From an uncultured Pygmaiobacter sp. (GTDB lineage: Bacteria > Bacillota > Clostridia > Oscillospirales > Ruminococcaceae): a stretch of 64,000 nt of DNA. A program made the position numbers and the translations under genes. The DNA lies in NCBI GenBank assembly GCA_944386485.1, contig CALXBG010000112.1, positions 1 to 64,000 on the forward strand. The letters are read 5' to 3'. This document shows positions 53,660-60,855 of the stretch, in pieces. Each line of letters starts with the position of its first letter. The first letter of the stretch is position 1. Under the pieces are notes generated by a model, which worked only from the letters and a program-made list of their open reading frames with translations, had not been told where the DNA came from and made no database searches.

Positions 53660-53707
53660 AAACACCCTCCCGCATACACATGAAAGTGTATTGGGAGGGT
53701 GTTTTAT
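53660..53707 (+). terminator. yajC terminator containing the next gene's ribosome binding site
   Basis: AACACCCTCCC pairs with GGGAGGGTGTT, with further GCATACAC-type pairing inside the loop, then TTATT. The 3' arm GGGAGGG is also the only Shine-Dalgarno-like site for the ATG at 53709, so the hairpin both stops transcription and hides the site in readthrough RNA. Confidence 0.75.
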
Positions 53708-53708
53708 T

Positions 53709-54134
53709 ATGGCAAAAAAAACAGCGATCTTAAAAAAAGAAGGGTTCTCCTTTGTTCTTCCATTTCTTGTCGCGATTTCAACTGCAATCTTATTGCTGTT
53801 GCTGCAATTCTCCATGATCTGTTATCTGCTGTGCAAGATTGATCTTCCCATCGCGCTCCTGAGCCCACTCTCAACCGTCGCTACCTGTGTGGCAGTTTTA
53901 GCCGCCGGTATCTTGCTTGCCTTTCTGTTAGGGCGAAAGGGGATGATCTCTGGTTTTTTCTTGGGACTTGTTTTCTTTCTTATCATTCTCATTACAGCGC
54001 TGATTCAAGGGAAAGACTCTTTTTCCGCTCTCGCCTTTGTAAAGCTAATTGCTCTGTGTACTGCCGGTGGCATTGGCGGTTATCTTGGTATCTTGCTGTC
54101 AGAAAAGAAGCGCCGCAACCGCCAACGGGGATAA
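53709..54134 (+). CDS. TIGR04086 family membrane protein
   Basis: 141 residues with four hydrophobic helices (about 18-40, 50-70, 78-98, 104-125) and a basic C-terminal tail (KKRRNRQRG). This fits the TIGR04086 family, found mainly in spore-forming Firmicutes near yajC. Function is unknown. The start was chosen at the ATG (MAKKTA) after GGGAGGG in the preceding hairpin; a start six codons upstream lies inside the terminator. Confidence 0.82.
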   Translation: MAKKTAILKKEGFSFVLPFLVAISTAILLLLLQFSMICYLLCKIDLPIALLSPLSTVATCVAVLAAGILLAFLLGRKGMISGFFLGLVFFLIILITALIQGKDSFSALAFVKLIALCTAGGIGGYLGILLSEKKRRNRQRG

Positions 54135-54175
54135 GGTGTTGTTCCTTGAGGAACTGAAAAAGAGAGGGTTTCAAA

Positions 54176-54763
54176 TTGAAAAGAAGGAATTTTTCAAAGG
54201 ACCGCATAATTTCTATTGGCCTTTTTTTACTTTATGATTTTGGTTTGGTTCTCGGCGCTATCTACCTGACCGGAAGTGAAGACAGCTATTTCACATACTA
54301 TCTTGATAGTTTTCTTTTACGGCATAGTTCCGGCAACTTTCTCACAGTATTTTCCTATGCCTTCCTTGCTGCGCTGGGGATGAATCTTCTTTTGCTGTTA
54401 TGCAGTCTGTCCTGCTTTGGTGCTCCGTTTATTCTGTTGTTGCCGCTGCTGCGCGGGCTCAACGGAGGGATGATCATCGCTTCTCTCTACCTTCAATCTG
54501 GCGGAAAAGGAATTCTGTTCACCTTGCTGGTACTGTGGCTGCCAATGGTGCTGCTTTCACTAGAGCTGTTGTTATTCTCCTCCTCAGCACTCAAAAATTC
54601 CGGGCGGATGCTGGGTTATGCAATTAAGCGAAAAAACGGCGCATTGCTTCTTGATTCCAGCGGGATGATGCAGGATTTTGTCCTTTACGCCTCGATCGGG
54701 CTTGCCGCAGCCCTGCTGGAAGGGCTGTTTGCAATGCTATTTGGTCCCGTTTTTTCATTGTAA
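54176..54763 (+). CDS. SpoIIM-like stage II sporulation membrane protein
   Basis: 195 residues with a TTG start seven bases after GAGAGGG. Five hydrophobic helices and the SpoIIM-like phrases LGMNLLLLL, PLLRGLNGGMIIASLYLQ and WLPMVLLSLELLLF. SpoIIM belongs to the DMP machinery that thins septal peptidoglycan during engulfment; this is the likely counterpart, but the family is broad and a SpoIIM-like permease is an alternative. Follows the TIGR04086 gene by 41 bases. Confidence 0.72.
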   Translation: MKRRNFSKDRIISIGLFLLYDFGLVLGAIYLTGSEDSYFTYYLDSFLLRHSSGNFLTVFSYAFLAALGMNLLLLLCSLSCFGAPFILLLPLLRGLNGGMIIASLYLQSGGKGILFTLLVLWLPMVLLSLELLLFSSSALKNSGRMLGYAIKRKNGALLLDSSGMMQDFVLYASIGLAAALLEGLFAMLFGPVFSL

Positions 54764-54788
54764 ATAATAGGATTTCCTTTACAAAACA

Positions 54789-54830
54789 AAGCACAGCCGG
54801 CAAAAGCCATGCTGTGCTCTATTTGTATTT
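54789..54830 (+). terminator. hairpin between spoIIM-like and recombinase genes
   Basis: AGCACAGC pairs with GCTGTGCT over a 13-base loop holding a smaller GGC/GCC stem. It lies between converging genes and could end both, though the T-run is modest. Confidence 0.6.
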
Positions 54831-54856
54831 AGATGATATCTTGCTATCTGCCCGCT

Positions 54857-55861
54857 TTACATCTCCTTATCCTTTTTCTGTTTGACCTTTGCAAGAGGCG
54901 AAGCGTTGACAGCCTGATCCAACTGCGAGCGAGAAATATGGGTATAAATCTGAGTCGTCGACACATTCGCATGTCCCAAAATTTCCTGTAATGCAAGCAT
55001 ATCTGCCTGTCCACTACGATACATCAAGGTTGCTGCGGTATGGCGCAGTTTGTGGGGTGAATATCCCTTACCGGAAAGGCCGGCCTGTGCAAGACATTGT
55101 CCCACAATTTGTTCCACCCGGCGCGGCGAAAGGCGTTTACCCGTTCGCTTTGAGACAAAAAGTGCGTTTCGGTCCTTCAAATTAGATAGTGCATTGCGTT
55201 CTTTGAGATAATGGTCCAGCGCATCGATACAGGCGCCGGTCAGATAGACTGTTCGCTCTTTATTGCCCTTTCCTAAAATTCGAACGGTGTTTTCCTTAAA
55301 GTCTGTCAGATTAATTCCCACCAGTTCAGAGAGCCGCATACCGCAGTTGAGAAAAAAGGTAATAATACAGTAGTCCCGCTCGGTGAACTCGGTCTCGATA
55401 TGTTGCAACAGTTCCAGACATTCTTCCAGCGAAAGGTATTTCGGCAAACTCTTTTTGAGGGAAGGGGAGTCCACATCGATCGCCGGGTTTTGTTCGAGCA
55501 GATTTTGCTTATTGACATAATAACGAAAAAATGCCTTAACGCTGCATAGCTTTCGCGCTCTGGTTCGTGCGCTGTTTGAGCGTTCCTTCGTCAGATAGTA
55601 CATGAACTCATAAACATCTTTTTTGGAAATATCCCGAACAAAATCAAATGTTAAATCCTTAATCGGGATTTCTTCAAGCGGAACGTCTGAAAATGACTGA
55701 TCACGGGTACTGCGAAGAAAGCGGAAAAAGGTTCTCAAATCTACCGCATAACCATCTACTGTGCGCGGTGAAAGATTTCGAATAGAAAGTTCATACGCCA
55801 GAAAATTGATCAAAAACTCAGGACAATCCGAAAACCCGTCCTTTTTGGAGAGAACCGCCAT
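54857..55861 (-). CDS. tyrosine recombinase XerC/XerD family
   Basis: 334 residues. N-terminal SAM-like core-binding domain (about 17-130) and catalytic domain (about 150-320) with CGMRLSEL (Arg), KGNKERTVYL (Lys), HKLRHTAA (His-x-x-Arg), LGHANVSTTQIYTH (His and the Tyr nucleophile). All catalytic residues are present, so it should be active, most likely for chromosome dimer resolution. About 25-30 residues longer than typical XerD because of an insert near residues 60-80 and a basic tail. Upstream is a gap with a 36-bp palindrome at 55962-55997. Ribosome binding site TTGGAGG. Confidence 0.92.
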   Translation of the reverse strand: MAVLSKKDGFSDCPEFLINFLAYELSIRNLSPRTVDGYAVDLRTFFRFLRSTRDQSFSDVPLEEIPIKDLTFDFVRDISKKDVYEFMYYLTKERSNSARTRARKLCSVKAFFRYYVNKQNLLEQNPAIDVDSPSLKKSLPKYLSLEECLELLQHIETEFTERDYCIITFFLNCGMRLSELVGINLTDFKENTVRILGKGNKERTVYLTGACIDALDHYLKERNALSNLKDRNALFVSKRTGKRLSPRRVEQIVGQCLAQAGLSGKGYSPHKLRHTAATLMYRSGQADMLALQEILGHANVSTTQIYTHISRSQLDQAVNASPLAKVKQKKDKEM

Positions 55862-56186
55862 TTTATTAAAACCTCCAATAAAAAAGAGAATTTATGGTAT
55901 AATGAACTTCTGCCACACATCGTTCAAATCATCTTGCGGGAAGGAAGCAAATTTCGAAATACTCTATTTCGCTAAATGTAAGTTTAGCGAAGTAGAGGGA
56001 AGGGTTTTTGCACTTTTTCGTTCAAACGCGTTAACCCGTTATCCGTTCCTGTTCTTTATTTTTTATGGTAAATCTTTTTGAAATCAAATAAGTTCCGCAA
56101 ATCCATTCGCATCAGTTTTTTTATTCCATCACCGCAGCGCTTTTCTTATCCTAGCAGGCCGTTCCATTCTCACGTTTATATTTAGA
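55862..56186. other. 325-base gap upstream of the Xer gene with a 36-bp palindrome
   Basis: CTCTATTTCGCTAAA (55962-55976) and TTTAGCGAAGTAGAG (55983-55997) form a 15-base inverted repeat with one mismatch around a 6-base centre (TGTAAG). A perfect 10-base palindrome ATTTCGAAAT (55951-55960) sits next to it. Neither flank has a T-run, so it is not a terminator. The rest of the gap is AT-rich without a gene; a minus-strand TATACC-like -10 near 55900 may serve the recombinase. Confidence 0.6.
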
Positions 56187-56921
56187 TTATTCTGCAATCG
56201 CAACGATTCCGCCGATATCATGAATCGGCCCTTGGCATAAGCTAATCGGTTTGACATCATATTTTTTCAAAAATGCTTCGATCTGTTGGGACTGATTCAA
56301 CAAAGAAAAATCACCGCAAAACGCAAGTTCATTCAGGCTGATTTTTCCGCAACTGCCACCCAGAAATCCGTAAGCATATCCTTTCAGTTGGATGCCTTTT
56401 TCCGGCTCAATCTCCAACACATCAAAGCCCAGTTCTTGCAACAATCTGCCGAGGTTGTGGTCCGCAGTAATAACTGCCTTCTCCTGAACCGGAACGGCAG
56501 AACACCTCGTATACCCCTGCCGTATTTCGCTAAATTCCAATTTCTGCGCCTGCAGCCTTGCCAAATTCTTTGCAGCAGCCGGCCCACCGATCATCTGATT
56601 GCCTAAAATCAGATTATTCAATGCTGTCTCATCGGGATATCCCGGATTCAACTCGTTAAAGCTGATAACCTCAACGCCGGCAGAGGTCAAACGCTTTTGC
56701 AGTTCCTTTTGATCTGAGGACAACAGGATTTTTCCCGGTCGCACCAATAGCGAGAGCATATCCGTATGATCCGCAACCGGTTGAGAGATTCGCTTGGAGG
56801 GACGGGTCAGATAGCATTGTATGCCACGCGCTTCCAGCGCTTGTACAACCGGTTTGTTCCGCCCGGACAAAACACAAATTTTCGCCATGTTTTTCGGTAG
56901 ATTGGGCTGACAGAACCGCAT
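56187..56921 (-). CDS. DUF6873-like protein (possible guanidino-modifying-enzyme fold)
   Basis: 244 residues from the ATG at 56921 (AAAGGGGAG upstream); the longer frame has no site. Repeated G-rich beta-alpha segments (IGGPAAAKNLARL, VITADHNLGRLLQELGFDVLEIE, GFLGGSCGKISLNELAFCGDF) and the D-H-T-D-M phrase recall the DUF6873 family described as having a guanidino-modifying-enzyme fold. Residues aligned with a catalytic Cys (GGSCGK, about 192) are present. The assignment is from memory of the family and needs a profile search; the substrate is unknown. Confidence 0.6.
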   Translation of the reverse strand: MRFCQPNLPKNMAKICVLSGRNKPVVQALEARGIQCYLTRPSKRISQPVADHTDMLSLLVRPGKILLSSDQKELQKRLTSAGVEVISFNELNPGYPDETALNNLILGNQMIGGPAAAKNLARLQAQKLEFSEIRQGYTRCSAVPVQEKAVITADHNLGRLLQELGFDVLEIEPEKGIQLKGYAYGFLGGSCGKISLNELAFCGDFSLLNQSQQIEAFLKKYDVKPISLCQGPIHDIGGIVAIAE

Positions 56922-56985
56922 AGTACTCTCCCCTTTCAAAAACATTTTAACAGAAAATAAAACCTCGAGCAAAGTATTTTGCGAA

Positions 56986-57018
56986 ATTAAAAAACAGGCC
57001 GGATTCAACCGACCTGTA
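56986..57018 (-). terminator. radA terminator
   Basis: On the minus strand ACAGGTCGG pairs with CCGGCCTGT over TTGAAT, then TTTTTAATTT. The U-tract is good. Confidence 0.88.
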
Positions 57019-57024
57019 ATAGGT

Positions 57025-58422
57025 TTATAACAAAGAAAACGCCGCCTTGATATTGGAAACCCCAACCAATTCCAGTTCAGGGTACGCGGACACATCAATC
57101 TGGGAAAGACTGTGTTTGGGCGCAATTACCCGGGAAAATCCGATCCGCGCCGCCTCACGCAGGCGGATATCCAGATTGCTGACATTTCTCACCTCACCGC
57201 CCAGTCCAACCTCACCAATCGCAACGGTGCCGTCCGGGATCGGCTTGTCCAACAGGCTGGAAACCACAGCCATGACTACTGCAAGATCACAAGCAGTTTC
57301 ATCCAGCCGCAGCCCTCCAACTATATTCAAATAAACATCAAGGCTGCCCAGATAGTAACCGCCCCGTTTTTCGATCACCGCTAGCAACAGGTTCGCGCGG
57401 TTGAAGTCAAAACCAGAGGTTGTCCGCCGCGGCGCCGGAAAATTGCTCTTGGTAACCAGCGCCTGAACTTCAGACAGGATCGGACGCGAACCCTCAATTG
57501 TACAGGCTACACAGTTGCCTGAAACACCCAACGGACGCCCTTCCAATAATAATTTTGAGGGGTTTACCACCTCATGCAATCCGTTGGATGCCATGTCGAA
57601 CATCCCGATTTCGTTGGTGGAACCATACCGGTTTTTGACCGCCCGCAGTACCCGGTAAGGCAGCGTTCGATCTCCTTCAAAATACAAAACAGTATCAACA
57701 ATATGCTCCATGACCTTTGGTCCGGCAATCGCACCGTCTTTGTTGACATGCCCGACAATAAAAATCGGAATTTCAAGGGTTTTTGCTGTGTAAAGTAGTT
57801 GACCTGAACACTCCTTAACCTGCGATACGCTGCCCGCAGATGAAGAAATCGCATCAGAAAACATCGTCTGAATCGAATCCACCACAACAAGGTCAGGCCG
57901 TTCACTCTGGATCAAGTCGATCACGGCTTCAATTCGTGTCTGTGCTGCGACGATAACATTTTCTCCCGTTACCCCAAGCCGATCCGCACGGAGCTTGATC
58001 TGTCGCACCGACTCCTCTCCGGTAACATAAAGCACCCGTAACTGCTGCGGAATTGACGCGCAGATCTGCAGTAACAGCGTCGATTTACCTGCCCCCGGCT
58101 CACCGCCGAGCAGGATGACCGAACCCACCACAATACCGCCGCCAAGAACTCGGTCCAGTTCCGAGATGCCGGTCAGAATACGGGAACTCTCGTCATTGAT
58201 ATCGATGTCTTGAAGCCGCGAGGTTGCAATCTCCCCGGCAAGTGCGGGAATCCGGTTGCTCTTTATCCCACCCTTTGTCGTGGCCGTCTCACGTACAACG
58301 TCCTCCTGCATGGTGTTCCAGGCGCCGCAGCTCGGACAGCGCCCGAGCCAGCGCGGGCTTTCCTCCCCGCAGGCGGTACAAACATAAATCGTTTTCAGTT
58401 TTTCCTTTGGCAAGGAGATCAT
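57025..58422 (-). CDS. radA: DNA repair protein RadA
   Basis: 465 residues. N-terminal zinc finger C-x2-C...C-x2-C (VCTACGEES and RCPSCGAW), RecA-like core with Walker A GGEPGAGKSTLL, the KNRYGSTNEIGMF signature, and a C-terminal Lon-protease-like domain. It processes recombination intermediates. The ATG overlaps the TGA of the small upstream ORF (ATGA); a TTG three codons in has a better spaced GGAGG, so the exact start is uncertain by three residues. Confidence 0.96.
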   Translation of the reverse strand: MISLPKEKLKTIYVCTACGEESPRWLGRCPSCGAWNTMQEDVVRETATTKGGIKSNRIPALAGEIATSRLQDIDINDESSRILTGISELDRVLGGGIVVGSVILLGGEPGAGKSTLLLQICASIPQQLRVLYVTGEESVRQIKLRADRLGVTGENVIVAAQTRIEAVIDLIQSERPDLVVVDSIQTMFSDAISSSAGSVSQVKECSGQLLYTAKTLEIPIFIVGHVNKDGAIAGPKVMEHIVDTVLYFEGDRTLPYRVLRAVKNRYGSTNEIGMFDMASNGLHEVVNPSKLLLEGRPLGVSGNCVACTIEGSRPILSEVQALVTKSNFPAPRRTTSGFDFNRANLLLAVIEKRGGYYLGSLDVYLNIVGGLRLDETACDLAVVMAVVSSLLDKPIPDGTVAIGEVGLGGEVRNVSNLDIRLREAARIGFSRVIAPKHSLSQIDVSAYPELELVGVSNIKAAFSLL

Positions 58423-58577
58423 CCTCCATCGAAAACGCGGGCGTCCACGCTGTAATAGGCCGCTGGGCGCAGTTCATTGAGGAATGCGCGCCCGGACAGG
58501 CCGTCAACTATTTGATAGATCAAAACCGAGAGCAGCAGCAAAAACAAAACAAGCAGCATTTTCTCGACCAGCTTCAT
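58419..58577 (-). CDS. 52-residue single-span membrane protein upstream of radA
   Basis: Not long enough to be flagged by length cut-offs. It starts at the ATG (58575-58577) six bases after GGGGGG and ends at a TGA overlapping the radA ATG. An N-terminal basic patch (KLVEK) leads into one hydrophobic helix (MLLVLFLLLLSVLIYQIV), then about 30 residues ending VFDGG. Tight coupling to radA and a sound helix suggest a real gene, but no family is recognised. Confidence 0.5.
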   Translation of the reverse strand: MKLVEKMLLVLFLLLLSVLIYQIVDGLSGRAFLNELRPAAYYSVDARVFDGG

Positions 58578-58618
58578 TCTCATCCCCCCATTCTATCGTA
58601 TGAGGGATGTAGCCGTTT

Positions 58619-59491
58619 TCAGTCCTTATCAGGGTGGATATGATCTGCGGTGTTAAAAGTATAAGCGCGGTTGCAGAACTGGCATTTGAGTTCCACCGTC
58701 TCCTGCTCAGCCGCAATCTTGCGAAGCTCTTCCTGTCCAAGACTGATATAGGCGCGCTCTACCCGCTCTCTGCTGCAATCACAGTAATACTGAACCGGTG
58801 TTTCATCCAAGAGGTTGGGGTTAAATCCTTCCAGCACCTGATCGATAATCTGCTGCGGTGTACCACCTGCATCCAGAATCGCGGTAACGCTTTTCATCTT
58901 ACCGATATTCTGTTCCAGCTGATCAATTTCCTGATCGGTTGCACCCGGCAGCAGCTGCAACAAATAGCCGCCGGCTTTTTTTATCGTCAGATCCGGGTTG
59001 ACGAGGACCCCCAATGCACAGACGCTCGGAGTCTGCTCACTGGTTGCATAGTAAGAAGTCAGATCTTCCGCGATCTCGCCTGAGACCAGCGGAATCTGGC
59101 CGATATAAGGCTCCTTAAGTCCAATATCCTTGATCACCGTCAGCGTTCCGTTATGGCCCACCGCACCGCCGACGTCCAGTTTTCCATCCTCTCGCAGCGG
59201 CAGTTCGACAATCGGATTTTCGACATAACCTTTAACATTTCCCTTTCCGTCCGCGACTGCAAGCAGCAGACCTGCCGGCCCATCCGCCTTCACCCGCAGA
59301 GTGAGTGAATCCTCTTCACTTTTAAGGGTCGCCGCCATCAAAACTGCACCGGTCAAAAGCCGGCCCAACGCCGCCGAAACGACCGCGCTGGGATGATGAT
59401 AGACTTCCATCTGGGCCACGATCTCGGTGGAATCCAGAACCGAAAGAACCGCGCCGCCATTTTCTGAAATTGCTCGAATCAGCTTTGACAT
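58619..59491 (-). CDS. hslO: 33 kDa chaperonin Hsp33 (redox-regulated)
   Basis: 290 residues from the ATG at 59491 (AAAGGTG upstream). N-terminal domain with the hydrophobic chaperone core and the C-terminal zinc redox switch C237-x-C239 and C270-x2-C273. Oxidation releases zinc and activates the holdase. The four Cys are all present. It overlaps the methyltransferase gene upstream by 13 bases, suggesting cotranscription. Confidence 0.96.
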   Translation of the reverse strand: MSKLIRAISENGGAVLSVLDSTEIVAQMEVYHHPSAVVSAALGRLLTGAVLMAATLKSEEDSLTLRVKADGPAGLLLAVADGKGNVKGYVENPIVELPLREDGKLDVGGAVGHNGTLTVIKDIGLKEPYIGQIPLVSGEIAEDLTSYYATSEQTPSVCALGVLVNPDLTIKKAGGYLLQLLPGATDQEIDQLEQNIGKMKSVTAILDAGGTPQQIIDQVLEGFNPNLLDETPVQYYCDCSRERVERAYISLGQEELRKIAAEQETVELKCQFCNRAYTFNTADHIHPDKD

Positions 59492-60234
59492 TGTATCACC
59501 TTTTCTACTGCAAAGAAAAACCGCTGGCAATCTGCCTCGGGCCGCACAAATCGCTCGCCATCGAGAAGCTCCAATACCCGAAACCCGTGTCGTTCACAAA
59601 TCTCTACAAGCTCCTGCGGTTCACAGTAATATTCATAAAATGCTTCTTTGTAATGTTCCGGATCATCCCGATACGCAATATCAATCTCGATGCTGGTACG
59701 CCGCTGCGCTTCCTCAAACCGGTTGGTCCAGATACAGACCGCGTCCTCATCCTCGAGTGTAAAGGTTTCGTTCGCGAGTATCTGCCGATGCTTATATGGA
59801 CTGTTGACATCAAACAGAAAGAGACCGCCCTTTTCCATAAAGAGCGCAACCCGTGCAATCACCTGCTCCATCTTCTCGAGCGGACCGACGTGGTTAAGCG
59901 TGTCAAAGGTGCAGATCGCGCCGTGAATTGTACCGTAAAGGTCCAGCTCGGTCAAATCCTGATTCAGCAGCAAAACACCCTGCTGACCTGTCTCTGTCAG
60001 CTTTTCGCTCAAAAGTGAAAGCATCTCTTCTGAAGCGTCAACCGAAATCAGATCATAGCCTTCTTTTGCAAGCCGCAGAGAAAGTTCACCGGTGCCACAC
60101 CCAAGATCTGCAACAATCCTGCCAGGCAGACCATGGGATACAAACCGCTCACTAATCTGTCGGTACAGCGCGTCATAATCCGCCTCGCCGTTGAATTCAT
60201 CATAAAAGTAAGAAAAATCCTGATAGCCCGCCAA
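59479..60234 (-). CDS. class I SAM-dependent methyltransferase
   Basis: 251 residues. SAM motif VADLGCGTGELSLRLA (about 41-56), acidic loop SVDAS (65-69), and motif IV-like region around CTFDTLNHV. The N terminus (YQDFSYFYDEF) is typical of the small-molecule/ubiE-like group. Substrate unknown. Overlaps hslO by 13 bases and lies 36 bases after engB. Confidence 0.9.
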   Translation of the reverse strand: MAGYQDFSYFYDEFNGEADYDALYRQISERFVSHGLPGRIVADLGCGTGELSLRLAKEGYDLISVDASEEMLSLLSEKLTETGQQGVLLLNQDLTELDLYGTIHGAICTFDTLNHVGPLEKMEQVIARVALFMEKGGLFLFDVNSPYKHRQILANETFTLEDEDAVCIWTNRFEEAQRRTSIEIDIAYRDDPEHYKEAFYEYYCEPQELVEICERHGFRVLELLDGERFVRPEADCQRFFFAVEKVIQCQS

Positions 60235-60270
60235 CTGCCCGCCCCCTTCTCTGGGTCATCGGTTTTCGGT

Positions 60271-60855
60271 TTAATCTGTCGTTATCGTTTCAAAAAAGGC
60301 CCTGAGCTCTTCGACTCCAGCGCCGGTTTGTGCGCTGGTAAGGATAACAGCTTTACATCTGTATGGGGCGCAGATTTCGGTGAATTCTGTAACCGCGGCT
60401 GTCGCCTGTGCCTTTTTCAGCTTGTCGGCCTTGGTCAGCGCAACTACAAACGGAATTTGATGGTGGTGCAGATACTCCAGCATCATCCGGTCGTCTGCGG
60501 ATGGGGCATGCCGGCTATCAAGCAGCTGAACCAGTAGTCCGCAGCGCTCAGATGCCGCAAAATAGCTGTTGATCAAGTCATCCCACCGTGCCCGTTCAGA
60601 CGCAGATACCTTTGCATAACCATATCCCGGAAGATCAACAAAATACCCATCAACAAGATCATAATAGTTGATGGTCGCGGTCTTGCCGGGGGTCGCGCTG
60701 ACCCGTGCGAGATTCTTGCGATTACACAGTTTGTTGATCAATGAGGATTTACCGACATTGGAGCGTCCGGAAAAGACAATCTCTGGCCGGTCATGCTCCG
60801 GTAGCTGCGAGGATAGCCCGTAGGAGGCCTTAAAAGTTGCCTGCTGGTATTTCAT
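60271..60855 (-). CDS. engB: ribosome biogenesis GTPase EngB (YihA/YsxC)
   Basis: 194 residues. G1 GRSNVGKSS (about 30-38), G2 TPGKT, G3 DLPGYG and G4 TKADKL, G5 TSA. It assists 50S assembly. Start overlaps the lon stop by 4 bases, a coupling seen across Firmicutes. Confidence 0.97.
   Translation of the reverse strand: MKYQQATFKASYGLSSQLPEHDRPEIVFSGRSNVGKSSLINKLCNRKNLARVSATPGKTATINYYDLVDGYFVDLPGYGYAKVSASERARWDDLINSYFAASERCGLLVQLLDSRHAPSADDRMMLEYLHHHQIPFVVALTKADKLKKAQATAAVTEFTEICAPYRCKAVILTSAQTGAGVEELRAFFETITTD

Noticed and set aside
54857..55861. Phage or ICE integrase
   Set aside because: The gene has Xer-type length and domains, sits among core genes and has no attachment site in a tRNA, so a housekeeping Xer is more likely.
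55962..55997. Palindrome as a transcription terminator
   Set aside because: Neither strand has a T-run after the stem.
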